Of a stretch of 6,722 nt of DNA, positions 1 through 5,699 are shown in pieces (the stretch's first letter is position 1; each line of letters opens with the position of its first letter). Source of the stretch: Phycisphaeraceae bacterium. GTDB lineage: Bacteria > Planctomycetota > Phycisphaerae > Phycisphaerales > Phycisphaeraceae. The notes under the pieces were generated by a model, which saw only the letters and a program-made list of their open reading frames with translations, was not told where the DNA came from and did not search any database. The stretch is taken from positions 1-6,722 of the forward strand of contig JADZET010000470.1 in the NCBI GenBank assembly GCA_020850375.1, read 5' to 3'. The position numbers were made by a program, and so were the translations under genes.

Positions 1-271
1 TGAAGACCATCGGCAGGTAGAGGCGGGTCTTGTCGACGCTGCCGACCATGATCATCTGGGCGACGTTCCATCCGCGGAGCAGGCGGATCCACTTGCCGAG
101 CTGGATCATGCCGGCGGTCCTGAAGACTTCGCAGAGGCCGGGCAAGTCCGGGTGATGCTGGCCGTACATCCCGACACAGGCCACGCGCCGTCCGGCGGCG
201 CGGATGCCCCGGGCCACCTCCACGGGGAGCAGGCCTCCGCCGGCGACCAGGCCGATCGGTCGTTCGTCCAT
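1..271 (-). CDS. lpxI: LpxI-type UDP-2,3-diacylglucosamine pyrophosphatase, N-terminal part (gene runs off the left edge)
   Basis: LpxI hydrolyses UDP-2,3-diacylglucosamine to lipid X and UMP at the cytoplasmic face of the inner membrane. It is the lipid A step done by LpxH in many other bacteria. The first 90 codons are present. The protein opens MDERPIGLVAGGGLLPVEVA, matching the family's N-terminal IGLIAGGG-x-(F/L)P motif at residues 6-15. It is followed by a short alpha/beta region (RRVACVGMYG, 29-38) and the conserved stretch with LGKWIRLLR (58-66) and MIMVGSVDK (73-81), equivalent to the usual 'lGqlgklikflk...vmaGkV' segment. The ATG at 271 is chosen because it puts this motif at the expected distance from the N-terminus. 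No clear Shine-Dalgarno precedes it, so translation may be weak or coupled. It lies 82 bases downstream of the zinc-ribbon gene on the same strand. The catalytic C-terminal domain is outside the window, so activity cannot be judged. Confidence 0.88.
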   Translation of the reverse strand, partial: MDERPIGLVAGGGLLPVEVARGIRAAGRRVACVGMYGQHHPDLPGLCEVFRTAGMIQLGKWIRLLRGWNVAQMIMVGSVDKTRLYLPMVF

Positions 272-331
272 GCCCGAGAGTTTAGCGAAAAACGCCCCGA
301 TCGCGGGACCGGGGCGGACCAAGAAGAGCAG

Positions 332-348
332 GGCGCCGGCCGGGCGCC
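332..348 (-). terminator. GC-rich hairpin just after the zinc-ribbon gene, possible weak terminator
   Basis: Two GGCGCC hexamers (332-337 and 343-348) can pair around a 5-base loop, 5 bases past the zinc-ribbon stop codon on the minus strand. Only a loose pyrimidine stretch (CTGCTCTTCTT) follows, not a real T-tract. It could slow or partly stop transcription before lpxI, or be a chance product of high GC. Low confidence. Confidence 0.25.
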
Positions 349-353
349 GCCGA

Positions 354-1820
354 TTACCGCAGGGCGGCCTGCCGCATGCGGCGGTAGGCGCTGCCGGGGG
401 CGATGCCGCGGTCGGACCGCATGGCCACGAGCTTGGGCCGCATCGCCGCGTGACGGTGAGATTCCGGTGTGTCGCTTCCGGGGGCGGATGTGGTGGTGAC
501 GACCTTGCCGCCGTGCGTGTTGATCGCCACCTGCCGCATGGCCCGCAGAGCCTCGGCCAGGGAGAGGATCATCAGCACGCGGACAAGCCCTCCGAGCGAG
601 ACGTCCAGGATGCCGCCGACGCTGTAGCCGTGGCGGTAGGCCTCGACCACGGCGCGGATGGCGGCGCCGGCGTAGAGCAGGCTGGCGCAGCGGAAGAACC
701 AGGCCAGCGTGCCCATGAGGTAGTATCCGCCGACCGCGGGCAGTCGGCCCAGGGCCGCCCGCCAGGAGGCCAGCGTGGCGCTGAGCCGGCCGGGCTCGGG
801 CTGAGCATCGTCGATCATCTCGTCGGTTTCGCTCGACTCGGGCGATTCGACGGAGGGGGATTCGGTGGGGGCAGCCTCTTGCCCGGCGGCAAAAGCGGTT
901 GGGTCGGCCGTGTCCTGCGACCGATGCACCGAGCCGGTGGCCATCGTGACGATCTGGCCCATCACGGCCCTGACACGGTTGCGTCGCCTCTGAGGCTCGA
1001 CGGGCTCGGGCTCCTCGTCGGGCATGGACGTCGCGGGTTCGGAGACGAGGGCCTCCTCGGCCGGCGTCGAGCCGCTCAGGGGCAGAGCACGCACTTTCGT
1101 GGCTGCGGCACGAACCGTCCTGACCGCCCCGGTCAGACGCTTGACGGCGGCACGCTCCTCGGCCGCGATCTCGTCGGCGTGGGAGGGCTCTTCCTCGACG
1201 GGGTCCGCGTCGGAGGCCGAGACGGAATAGGCCGAGGCCGGCTCGTCGGCTTCCTGCTTGTCAGCGGATTCTTCCTCCTTCTGGTCGGTCATCCGCTCCG
1301 CGGCCCCGGACATCGCGGCGGTGACGGCCTGGAGTTCCTCGGCCGGGCTGGGTATCTCAATGGCCTGCCGGGCCGGCTCCGGCTCCTCAACGGGGGCCTG
1401 GCTGAAGAGCGAGGGCTCGTCGCTGGGGTAGCCCTCGACCGCCCGTGCGGCCTGGACGGCGATTAGCGCCTCGGGCTCGTCTGCCACCGGGAGTTCAGCT
1501 TGACCCGGCTCGGGCTCCGGCTCGGGGGCGTGGACCAGTCGCAGGTGCGTCACGGCCCTGGTCTCTTGTGCCTGGAGGGTCGTCTCGGGGATGTCGGTCG
1601 GCGGCGCCTGCTCCACGGTGTCAGAGCCGATGCTTGGGAGGCTGGCGCTCTCGGCCCCCACGGCCAGTTTGACCTCCTCCTCCGCGTGCCCGGAGACGTG
1701 GGCGCGCTGCGGCACGTTCTGGATCAGCCCGCAGCGCGGGCACTTGACCTTGCGGCCCTCGCTCCCCTCGGGCACGCGGATCTTGGCCTGGCAGCTCTCA
1801 CAACGAAAACGGATGGGCAT
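354..1820 (-). CDS. Zinc-ribbon protein with long acidic disordered linker and two C-terminal membrane helices, function unknown
   Basis: The protein is 488 residues when started at the ATG at 1820. An in-frame ATG at 1856 would add 12 residues (MVALGPRSGRRA). The inner start is preferred because a GGGAGA ribosome binding site lies 7 bases before it and because planctomycete proteins of this kind start MPI-RFRC. Residues 1-36 form a four-cysteine zinc ribbon (Cys7, Cys10, Cys27, Cys30), a small domain found at the N-terminus of many otherwise unrelated planctomycete proteins. Residues 40-350 are low-complexity, rich in Glu, Ala, Pro and Ser, with a (PE)n run at 99-105 and two basic patches (about 224-244 and 277-291). 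They look largely disordered. Two hydrophobic helices follow (about 366-393 and 401-424), then a hydrophilic, partly basic tail of about 60 residues. The likely topology is a membrane-anchored protein with the ribbon on a long cytoplasmic arm. No enzyme motif is visible. A role in regulation, scaffolding or envelope work would be guesswork. It lies upstream of lpxI and diverges from the PEP-CTERM gene. Confidence 0.85.
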   Translation of the reverse strand: MPIRFRCESCQAKIRVPEGSEGRKVKCPRCGLIQNVPQRAHVSGHAEEEVKLAVGAESASLPSIGSDTVEQAPPTDIPETTLQAQETRAVTHLRLVHAPEPEPEPGQAELPVADEPEALIAVQAARAVEGYPSDEPSLFSQAPVEEPEPARQAIEIPSPAEELQAVTAAMSGAAERMTDQKEEESADKQEADEPASAYSVSASDADPVEEEPSHADEIAAEERAAVKRLTGAVRTVRAAATKVRALPLSGSTPAEEALVSEPATSMPDEEPEPVEPQRRRNRVRAVMGQIVTMATGSVHRSQDTADPTAFAAGQEAAPTESPSVESPESSETDEMIDDAQPEPGRLSATLASWRAALGRLPAVGGYYLMGTLAWFFRCASLLYAGAAIRAVVEAYRHGYSVGGILDVSLGGLVRVLMILSLAEALRAMRQVAINTHGGKVVTTTSAPGSDTPESHRHAAMRPKLVAMRSDRGIAPGSAYRRMRQAALR

Positions 1821-2184
1821 GGCGCGTCTCCCAGACCGTGGGCCGAGGGCGACCACCCGCGATCGACGGTCTACTGCTCTGGATATCGGGTAAACGCCCG
1901 TGAGATTGACAGAAGTTTCATCACGCCACCTTCCCCCCTGGTCGGCTGGATCGGCAGGCGGCCGGATCGCCCGGAACGATGTTCGAGGCCAAAGACTGCA
2001 CGATCAGGAGAACCTCCGACGCCCTGAGGATGCCGCGCAGGCCGCCTGAGGATAATACTCGATTGACTTTTTACTCGGATTGGGCACTCTCAACAGAGGT
2101 CGGTCGCCGTGATTTCGTCGTCGGGCATTGTGGATCGTTCATGTCAGACTACGTCACTGATATCGGAAAAAGGAGGGAAAAGCC
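1821..2184. other. 364-bp divergent intergenic region with weak promoter candidates
   Basis: This gap separates the divergent zinc-ribbon gene (minus) and PEP-CTERM gene (plus), so both promoters should be here. On the minus strand, CTGTCA (1912-1907) and CGATAT (1888-1883) are separated by 18 bases and are a poor but usable -35/-10 pair for the zinc-ribbon gene. On the plus strand TTGACT (2063-2068) resembles a -35 but has no convincing -10 at the right distance, and GATAAT (2051-2056) resembles a -10 without a good -35. No RNA gene, clear operator palindrome or conserved small ORF was seen. The part from about 2040 to 2184 is noticeably more AT-rich than its surroundings, as expected for a promoter and leader. 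Confidence 0.5.
2171..2177 (+). promoter_or_regulatory. Strong Shine-Dalgarno of the PEP-CTERM gene
   Basis: AGGAGGG in a purine-rich run sits 7 bases before the ATG at 2185. It is the best ribosome binding site in the window and fixes the start of the exported protein, whose signal peptide begins directly there. It suggests efficient translation. Confidence 0.8.
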
Positions 2185-2841
2185 ATGGAGAAACGAGTGA
2201 TTCGATGTCGATTGGCACGTTGGGCCGTCGGCGTGGGATTCGGCCTCGCGCTGGCCGGGCCGGCGTGGGCTGTCCCCTACACGGCCGACAAGATCGTGCC
2301 CCTGCCCCCGCCGAACCCGCAGTACACCAACATCGACTCGGGCACGATCATCTTCGGGCCGGGGCAGGAGGAGTACATCGTCGAGGTCGAGAACAACCTG
2401 CGGCTGGACCACTGGAAGGAGTGGATGATCATCTACACGATCACGCCGCTGACCCCCGACAACTGGCTGGCGGACCTGCACGTGGATTACTCGAAGATCG
2501 TCGACCCCGGCCCGCCCGAGCCGTGGTTCGACCTGCTGCTCGAGGGCAGCCAGTACGCCTTCTGGCAGACCTACTACGGCGGGTCAAGTTCGCCGGTGCC
2601 GCTGAGCTGGACGGTGGTGGGATATCCCTTCACGGTCAACCCGATCAGCGTCGATCCCCAGCAGGCGGACCTGGTGATCGACACCATGCCCTTCTGGTGG
2701 AACCCCGAATGGGTGAGCCTGGAGTTCAGCGGGGCGAACGTGCAGATCGATTACACGTTCATCGACTGGTGCGTCCCCGAGCCGTCGGCCCTGGGCGTGC
2801 TGGCCTTGGCGGGCCTGGGCGTGCTGCGCCGCCGACGCTGA
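2185..2841 (+). CDS. Secreted PEP-CTERM anchor protein, function unknown
   Basis: The product is 218 residues. Residues 1-29 form a Sec signal peptide: basic MEKRVIRCRLAR, hydrophobic core VGVGFGLALAG, and a likely cleavage after AWA (27-29). The C-terminus is a standard PEP-CTERM sorting signal: VPEPS (197-201), a hydrophobic helix (203-214) and a terminal RRRR. In known systems an exosortase recognises and cleaves such a tail, and the protein ends up at the cell surface or in extracellular matrix. No exosortase is encoded in the window, as is common because substrates are scattered. The mature part (30-195) is rich in aromatic residues, Pro and Asp, and looks mainly beta, with no recognisable enzyme motif or cysteine pair; the only mature cysteine, Cys196, abuts the VPEP motif. 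It could be a structural, adhesive or ligand-binding surface protein. It has its own strong ribosome binding site and a following terminator, so it is probably monocistronic. Confidence 0.88.
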   Translation: MEKRVIRCRLARWAVGVGFGLALAGPAWAVPYTADKIVPLPPPNPQYTNIDSGTIIFGPGQEEYIVEVENNLRLDHWKEWMIIYTITPLTPDNWLADLHVDYSKIVDPGPPEPWFDLLLEGSQYAFWQTYYGGSSSPVPLSWTVVGYPFTVNPISVDPQQADLVIDTMPFWWNPEWVSLEFSGANVQIDYTFIDWCVPEPSALGVLALAGLGVLRRRR

Positions 2842-2890
2842 ATCGAGCCGCGCTCTGACGGCGCCAGGTCACGCCCCGCGGCCGCGCCGC

Positions 2891-2931
2891 AATGATAAAG
2901 CTCCCGTCCCCAGGGACGGGAGCTTGTCATT
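2891..2931. terminator. Bidirectional terminator hairpin between the PEP-CTERM gene and fabI
   Basis: A perfect 13-bp stem (AAGCTCCCGTCCC at 2898-2910 with GGGACGGGAGCTT at 2913-2925) closes over a 2-base loop. AATGA (2891-2895) pairs with TCATT (2927-2931), so the stem extends further, with one wobble pair and one bulged base. It lies 50 bases after the plus-strand PEP-CTERM stop and 24 bases after the minus-strand fabI stop, the expected place for a terminator shared by convergent genes. A short T-run (CATTTT) follows on the plus strand. The minus-strand exit (TTATCATT) is poorer in T, so termination may be stronger for the PEP-CTERM transcript. Confidence 0.8.
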
Positions 2932-2954
2932 TTCGGAGCGATCGAGCGGTCGTC

Positions 2955-3740
2955 CTAGAGCCCGACGATGCTGAAGCCCGCGTCGACGTGGATGTTCTCG
3001 CCGGTGACGGCCGTCGAGAGGTCGCTGACGAGGTAGACGGCCGTGGAGCCGACCTCGCCGCCCTCGATGTTGCGTCGGAGGGCGGCCTTGCGCTCCTGGT
3101 GGGCGAACATGTCCGAGATCCCACCCACCGCCGAGGCCGCCAGCGTCCGCAGCGGGCCGCCGGAGATGGTGTTGACGCGGATCTTCTTCTCGCCGAGCTC
3201 GAAGGCCAGGTAGCGGGCGGTGTGCTCGAGCGCCGCCTTGGCGATGCCCATGACGTTGTAGCCGGGGATGACCTTCTCGCCGCCGTAATAGCTCATGGCC
3301 AGCATCGACCCGCCGTCGGGCATGACCTTGATCGCCCGCTGGCCCATGGCCAGCAGGGTGTAGGCGCTGACGTCGAGCGCCTGGGCCCAGGCCTGGCGGG
3401 TCGTGGTGTGGAAGTTGCCCACCTGCAGGAACGAGCGGTCGGCGAAGGCGATCGAGTGAATGACGAAATCGATCTTGCCGAAGTCGGCGGCGATCTTGTC
3501 GAAGACGGCATCGAGGTCGCTGTCCTTGGTGGCGTCGCAGGGGACGAGCCAGGGGTCTTTCACGCCCAGCTCGTCGATGGCCAACCGGCAGCGGCGCTCC
3601 ATCTTGCCCGAAGCGTCGGGCAGGTGCGTAAAGAGGCACTGCGCGCCGTGCTGGATGAGCGACTGGGTGATGTACCAGGCGTAGCTGCGGTCGTTGGCGA
3701 TGCCGAAGACGATGCCGCGTTTTCCGTCGAGAAGGCCCAT
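2955..3740 (-). CDS. fabI: Enoyl-[acyl-carrier-protein] reductase FabI (NADH-dependent type)
   Basis: FabI reduces trans-2-enoyl-ACP to acyl-ACP, the last step of each type II fatty-acid elongation cycle, in the cytoplasm. The 261-residue length is typical. The N-terminal nucleotide-binding strand is GIVFGIANDRSYAW (9-22), with the family's divergent glycine pattern. HSIAFA (95-100) is the conserved substrate-pocket segment. Tyr151, and the catalytic Tyr161 and Lys168 in YNVMGIAK, match the family's Y-x6-K arrangement (E. coli Tyr146, Tyr156, Lys163). GPLRTLAAS (195-203) is the usual substrate-loop signature, and the tail GENIHVDAGFSIVG is standard. Ala98 sits where E. coli has Gly93, a position tied to triclosan response; Ala is also the natural residue in S. 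aureus FabI, so this alone does not predict resistance. The ATG at 3740 is supported by an AGGAGA ribosome binding site 8 bases upstream. A GC stem directly precedes that site. The gene is separated from the upstream transporter by a palindromic repeat and probably has its own promoter. Confidence 0.96.
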   Translation of the reverse strand: MGLLDGKRGIVFGIANDRSYAWYITQSLIQHGAQCLFTHLPDASGKMERRCRLAIDELGVKDPWLVPCDATKDSDLDAVFDKIAADFGKIDFVIHSIAFADRSFLQVGNFHTTTRQAWAQALDVSAYTLLAMGQRAIKVMPDGGSMLAMSYYGGEKVIPGYNVMGIAKAALEHTARYLAFELGEKKIRVNTISGGPLRTLAASAVGGISDMFAHQERKAALRRNIEGGEVGSTAVYLVSDLSTAVTGENIHVDAGFSIVGL

Positions 3741-3748
3741 GCGATCAG

Positions 3749-3754
3749 TCTCCT
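3749..3754 (-). promoter_or_regulatory. Shine-Dalgarno of fabI
   Basis: AGGAGA on the minus strand, 8 bases before the fabI ATG at 3740. It is preceded, with one base between, by the right-hand arm of the 7-bp GC stem at 3756-3787. Confidence 0.75.
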
Positions 3755-3755
3755 A

Positions 3756-3787
3756 CCCCCGGAAGTTGAAGTCTGGAATGCCGGGGG
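3756..3787 (-). promoter_or_regulatory. GC stem-loop in the fabI leader, next to its ribosome binding site
   Basis: On the minus strand CCCCCGG (3787-3781) pairs perfectly with CCGGGGG (3762-3756) over an 18-base loop that carries a near-tandem ACTTCA/ACTTCC. The stem ends one base before AGGAGA. If it is in the fabI transcript it could affect ribosome access. It could also end transcription arriving from the transporter gene, but no T-run follows. The pairing is visible; the function is inference. Confidence 0.4.
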
Positions 3788-3806
3788 CCTGATAGATTAG
3801 CACAAT

Positions 3807-3880
3807 GTAGGGCACGCATCCTGCTTGCCAAGGGTGAAACGCGAAATCCAGATCTCAGGCACGCAGGAGACGCGCCCTAC
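3807..3880. repeat. 74-bp imperfect palindromic repeat (REP/MITE-like) between the transporter gene and fabI
   Basis: The left arm at 3807-3829 begins GTAGGGCACGCATCCTGC. The right arm at 3858-3880 ends GCAGGAGACGCGCCCTAC. The two 23-base arms match in inverted orientation at 19 of 23 positions, with perfect GTAGGGC termini, around a 28-base, less GC-rich centre. This is the form of a small non-autonomous palindromic element or a large transcript hairpin. The right terminus supplies the TAG stop of the transporter gene (3877-3879). No direct target-site duplication is evident and no second copy is in the window, so whether it is dispersed in the genome cannot be told here. It may also act as a terminator or RNA-stabilising structure for the transporter transcript. 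Confidence 0.6.
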
Positions 3881-5127
3881 GCGCCGGCGATCGCGGATCG
3901 CCGCCGTGAGTAGACCAGCGACCCCACGCCGCCGATCAGCGGCACGGCCACCAGCGGCGCCGCGCCCACGAGCATGCCCAGCAGCGGCGCTGACCACATC
4001 GCGCCTAAGCTCAGCCCCGCCAGCGTGCACAGCGGCCCGAGGGCGAAGCCCCCGCCGATCATCGTCTCGTGCCAGCTCCCGGCGTCGATCGAGGCGTTCT
4101 TGACCACCGTGGCGTAGTAGAGCGCCGCGTGGTACGCCATGCCGTGGCTCAGGCCGAAGATCGCCTGGCCCAGCAGCACCAAGGGCACGTTCGGCGACAG
4201 CATCACCAGCAGGAACCCCACCGGCAGCATCACCGCCGCCGCCGCCATCACGCCCCGCCGGCCCTGCCAGAACGCGTGACGGCTGACCAGCACGAACATC
4301 AGCACGCGCGGCACGTCCAGCCACGACGCCAGCGCCGTCGCCGCCATCACGCCCAATCCCAGCCCCTCGCGGAACAGCGACGGCATCATCGCCGCCAGCA
4401 CCGACGTCATCGCGTACCCCGCCAGCATCGTCACCCGCGTCGAGACGACGTAGGCGTGCATCTTGTCGAGCTCGTGCGCCGCCGGCCGGTCCGGGTGATC
4501 GTCCGCCAGGTGAGGCGTCATACGCAGCGGCAGGATCAGGGCGATGTTGACCAGGCTCATCGCCGCCGGCAGGTAAAAGACCAGGGGCGGGTAGAGCTTG
4601 AGCAGCGGCCCGACCACCGCCACCGCCACGGGCACGCCCGCCGCCCAGGTGATGTTGAACACGCCCAGCGCCCTGGCCGTCTCCCGGGCGCTGCGGCCGG
4701 CGCTGACGTAGGTCTCAACCACCGGCCACATCCATCCGAGCATCATCGACAGCAGCATGTAGCCGATCATCAGCATCGCCGTGCCCGGCCAGAGAGCCTC
4801 GGCGACAAAACTCAGGCCCTGGCACGCCACCGTCGTGATCAAGAGGACCCGCGGCCCGAGCAGCCTCATGGCGTGTTTGCTGGTCACCGCCCCGACGATG
4901 TAGAACCCGCCCATCCCCACCGCCGCCAGCCAGAGGTTCTGCAGCCTGCTGAATTCGAGCATCTGCTCGGTGTAGAAATAGGTCCCGCGGAAGACCATCA
5001 CCGACGCGAGCGTCTGGATCAGCGTGATGACCAGCAGCCGCGCCAGCGGTGGAGTAGGTGTCTCACAGCGATCGAGTGTCGAGGGGCTCGGGCTGGGTGC
5101 AACCGGGATAACTTCCGGGGGGGTCAT
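3877..5127 (-). CDS. MFS-type transporter, 12 membrane helices, substrate unknown
   Basis: The product is 416 residues. After a proline-rich cytoplasmic N-terminus (1-28) there are about twelve hydrophobic helices (roughly 30-50, 63-85, 93-112, 116-140, 156-176, 180-201, 231-251, 258-283, 293-309, 314-335, 356-374, 383-405). A hydrophilic loop (202-230) splits them into two six-helix halves, the classical major-facilitator layout. The loop between helices 2 and 3 (SKHAMRLLGPR) is a degenerate version of MFS motif A. GWMWPVVETYVSAGRS (131-146) in and after helix 4 and the SHGMAYHAALYYAT...GSWHE stretch (327-354) are the most distinctive segments. Nothing points to a specific substrate; efflux or uptake of a small molecule are both possible. 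Its ATG overlaps the smpB stop (ATGA, 5127-5124), and no good Shine-Dalgarno precedes it, so it is probably translated by coupling to smpB. The stop codon falls within the end of a palindromic repeat, so the last residues may have changed when that repeat arrived. Confidence 0.85.
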   Translation of the reverse strand: MTPPEVIPVAPSPSPSTLDRCETPTPPLARLLVITLIQTLASVMVFRGTYFYTEQMLEFSRLQNLWLAAVGMGGFYIVGAVTSKHAMRLLGPRVLLITTVACQGLSFVAEALWPGTAMLMIGYMLLSMMLGWMWPVVETYVSAGRSARETARALGVFNITWAAGVPVAVAVVGPLLKLYPPLVFYLPAAMSLVNIALILPLRMTPHLADDHPDRPAAHELDKMHAYVVSTRVTMLAGYAMTSVLAAMMPSLFREGLGLGVMAATALASWLDVPRVLMFVLVSRHAFWQGRRGVMAAAAVMLPVGFLLVMLSPNVPLVLLGQAIFGLSHGMAYHAALYYATVVKNASIDAGSWHETMIGGGFALGPLCTLAGLSLGAMWSAPLLGMLVGAAPLVAVPLIGGVGSLVYSRRRSAIAGA

Positions 5128-5612
5128 AACGTCTTTCGAGTCATCGCGCGTCGCATGTCGCGCTGGGCGTCGCGGTCCTTGAGGTCCTGTCGCTTGTCAT
5201 GGGCCTTCTTGCCGGTGGCCAGCCCGAGCTCGACCTTGACCCAGCCGCGGACGAAGTACATCGCCAGGGGCACGAGCGTGAAACCCTTGGCGCTGGTCTT
5301 GGTCGCCAGCCGCTGGATCTCGCGTTTGTGCGCGAGCAACTTCCGGGGGTGGACGGGGATGTGCCCGAGCGGGCCGGCCTGCTTGTACTCGCCGATGTGC
5401 ACGCTGTGCAGGAACAGCTCGCCGCTGGCCTCGACCTGGGCGAAGCCCTCGGCCAGCGAGACCAGCCCCGCCCGGATGCTCTTGACCTCGCTGCCGGCCA
5501 GCTCGATGCCCACCTCGATCTTCTCGAGGATGTGATAGTCGTGGTGCGCCTTGCGGTTGGCGATCCGCGGGCTGCCGTGGCCGGACGAGGATTTGTGGTC
5601 GCGTGCATTCAT
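5124..5612 (-). CDS. smpB: SsrA-binding protein SmpB
   Basis: SmpB binds tmRNA and brings it to ribosomes stalled on broken mRNAs, so that the nascent protein is tagged and the ribosome released. The product is 162 residues, a normal length. Conserved blocks are in order: NRKAHHDYHI (19-28), GIELAGSEVKSIRAG (35-49), FLHSVHIGEYKQAG (67-80), the HPRKLLAHKREI block (88-99), FTLVPLAMYF (111-120) and the basic C-terminal tail from GKKAHDKR (134-141), which reaches into the decoding centre. The first 17 residues are a poorly conserved extension. The ATG at 5612 is used because no other in-frame start fits before the NRKA block, although it lacks a clear ribosome binding site. It follows mnmE by 87 bases and overlaps the transporter start by four bases (ATGA). 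The tmRNA gene itself is not in the window. Confidence 0.96.
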   Translation of the reverse strand: MNARDHKSSSGHGSPRIANRKAHHDYHILEKIEVGIELAGSEVKSIRAGLVSLAEGFAQVEASGELFLHSVHIGEYKQAGPLGHIPVHPRKLLAHKREIQRLATKTSAKGFTLVPLAMYFVRGWVKVELGLATGKKAHDKRQDLKDRDAQRDMRRAMTRKTL

Positions 5613-5699
5613 GGAATCGGTGAAAAACGCCGTCCCCCCGAGCTTCCGAGGCCGGCCGAGCCTGACAGTGTATCGACCACCAGGGCGGGATGTCTGTCG
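5613..5699 (-). other. mnmE-smpB intergenic spacer
   Basis: An 87-base gap between co-oriented genes. It holds a GGCCGGCC palindrome near 5652-5659 and, on the minus strand, GCGTTTTTC about 12 bases before the smpB ATG. Neither makes a convincing terminator or promoter, so cotranscription of mnmE and smpB is plausible but unproven. Confidence 0.35.

Noticed and set aside
204..1466. Long plus-strand open frame of 420 codons opposite the zinc-ribbon gene
   Set aside because: Gly/Arg/Asp-rich translation with no domain, no ribosome binding site, and fully antisense to a gene with a clear zinc ribbon, membrane helices and a good start. It is a product of high GC.
1821..1856. Upstream ATG at 1856 as the start of the zinc-ribbon protein
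   Set aside because: The added 12 residues are not part of the ribbon and lack a ribosome binding site, whereas the ATG at 1820 has GGGAGA at good spacing and gives the usual MPI-RFRC opening.
1500..2027. Plus-strand frame of 175 codons reaching into the divergent intergenic region
   Set aside because: Most of it is antisense to the zinc-ribbon gene, and the intergenic part shows no ribosome binding site or recognisable protein.
2051..2091. Sigma-70-like promoter elements GATAAT and TTGACT before the PEP-CTERM gene
   Set aside because: They are in the wrong order and spacing to form one promoter, and neither has a convincing partner, so they are mentioned only as weak hints in the intergenic entry.
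2109..2858. Second plus-strand frame overlapping the PEP-CTERM gene (249 codons)
   Set aside because: Arg/Gly/Ala-rich shadow without motifs; the frame at 2185 has the ribosome binding site, signal peptide and PEP-CTERM tail.
2892..3800. Plus-strand open frame of 302 codons opposite fabI
   Set aside because: It starts inside the terminator hairpin and lies antisense to fabI, whose catalytic motifs are intact.
4069..5535. Plus-strand open frame of 488 codons opposite the transporter and smpB
   Set aside because: The His/Arg/Gln-rich composition is that of the antisense of a hydrophobic gene, and it crosses two well-supported genes.
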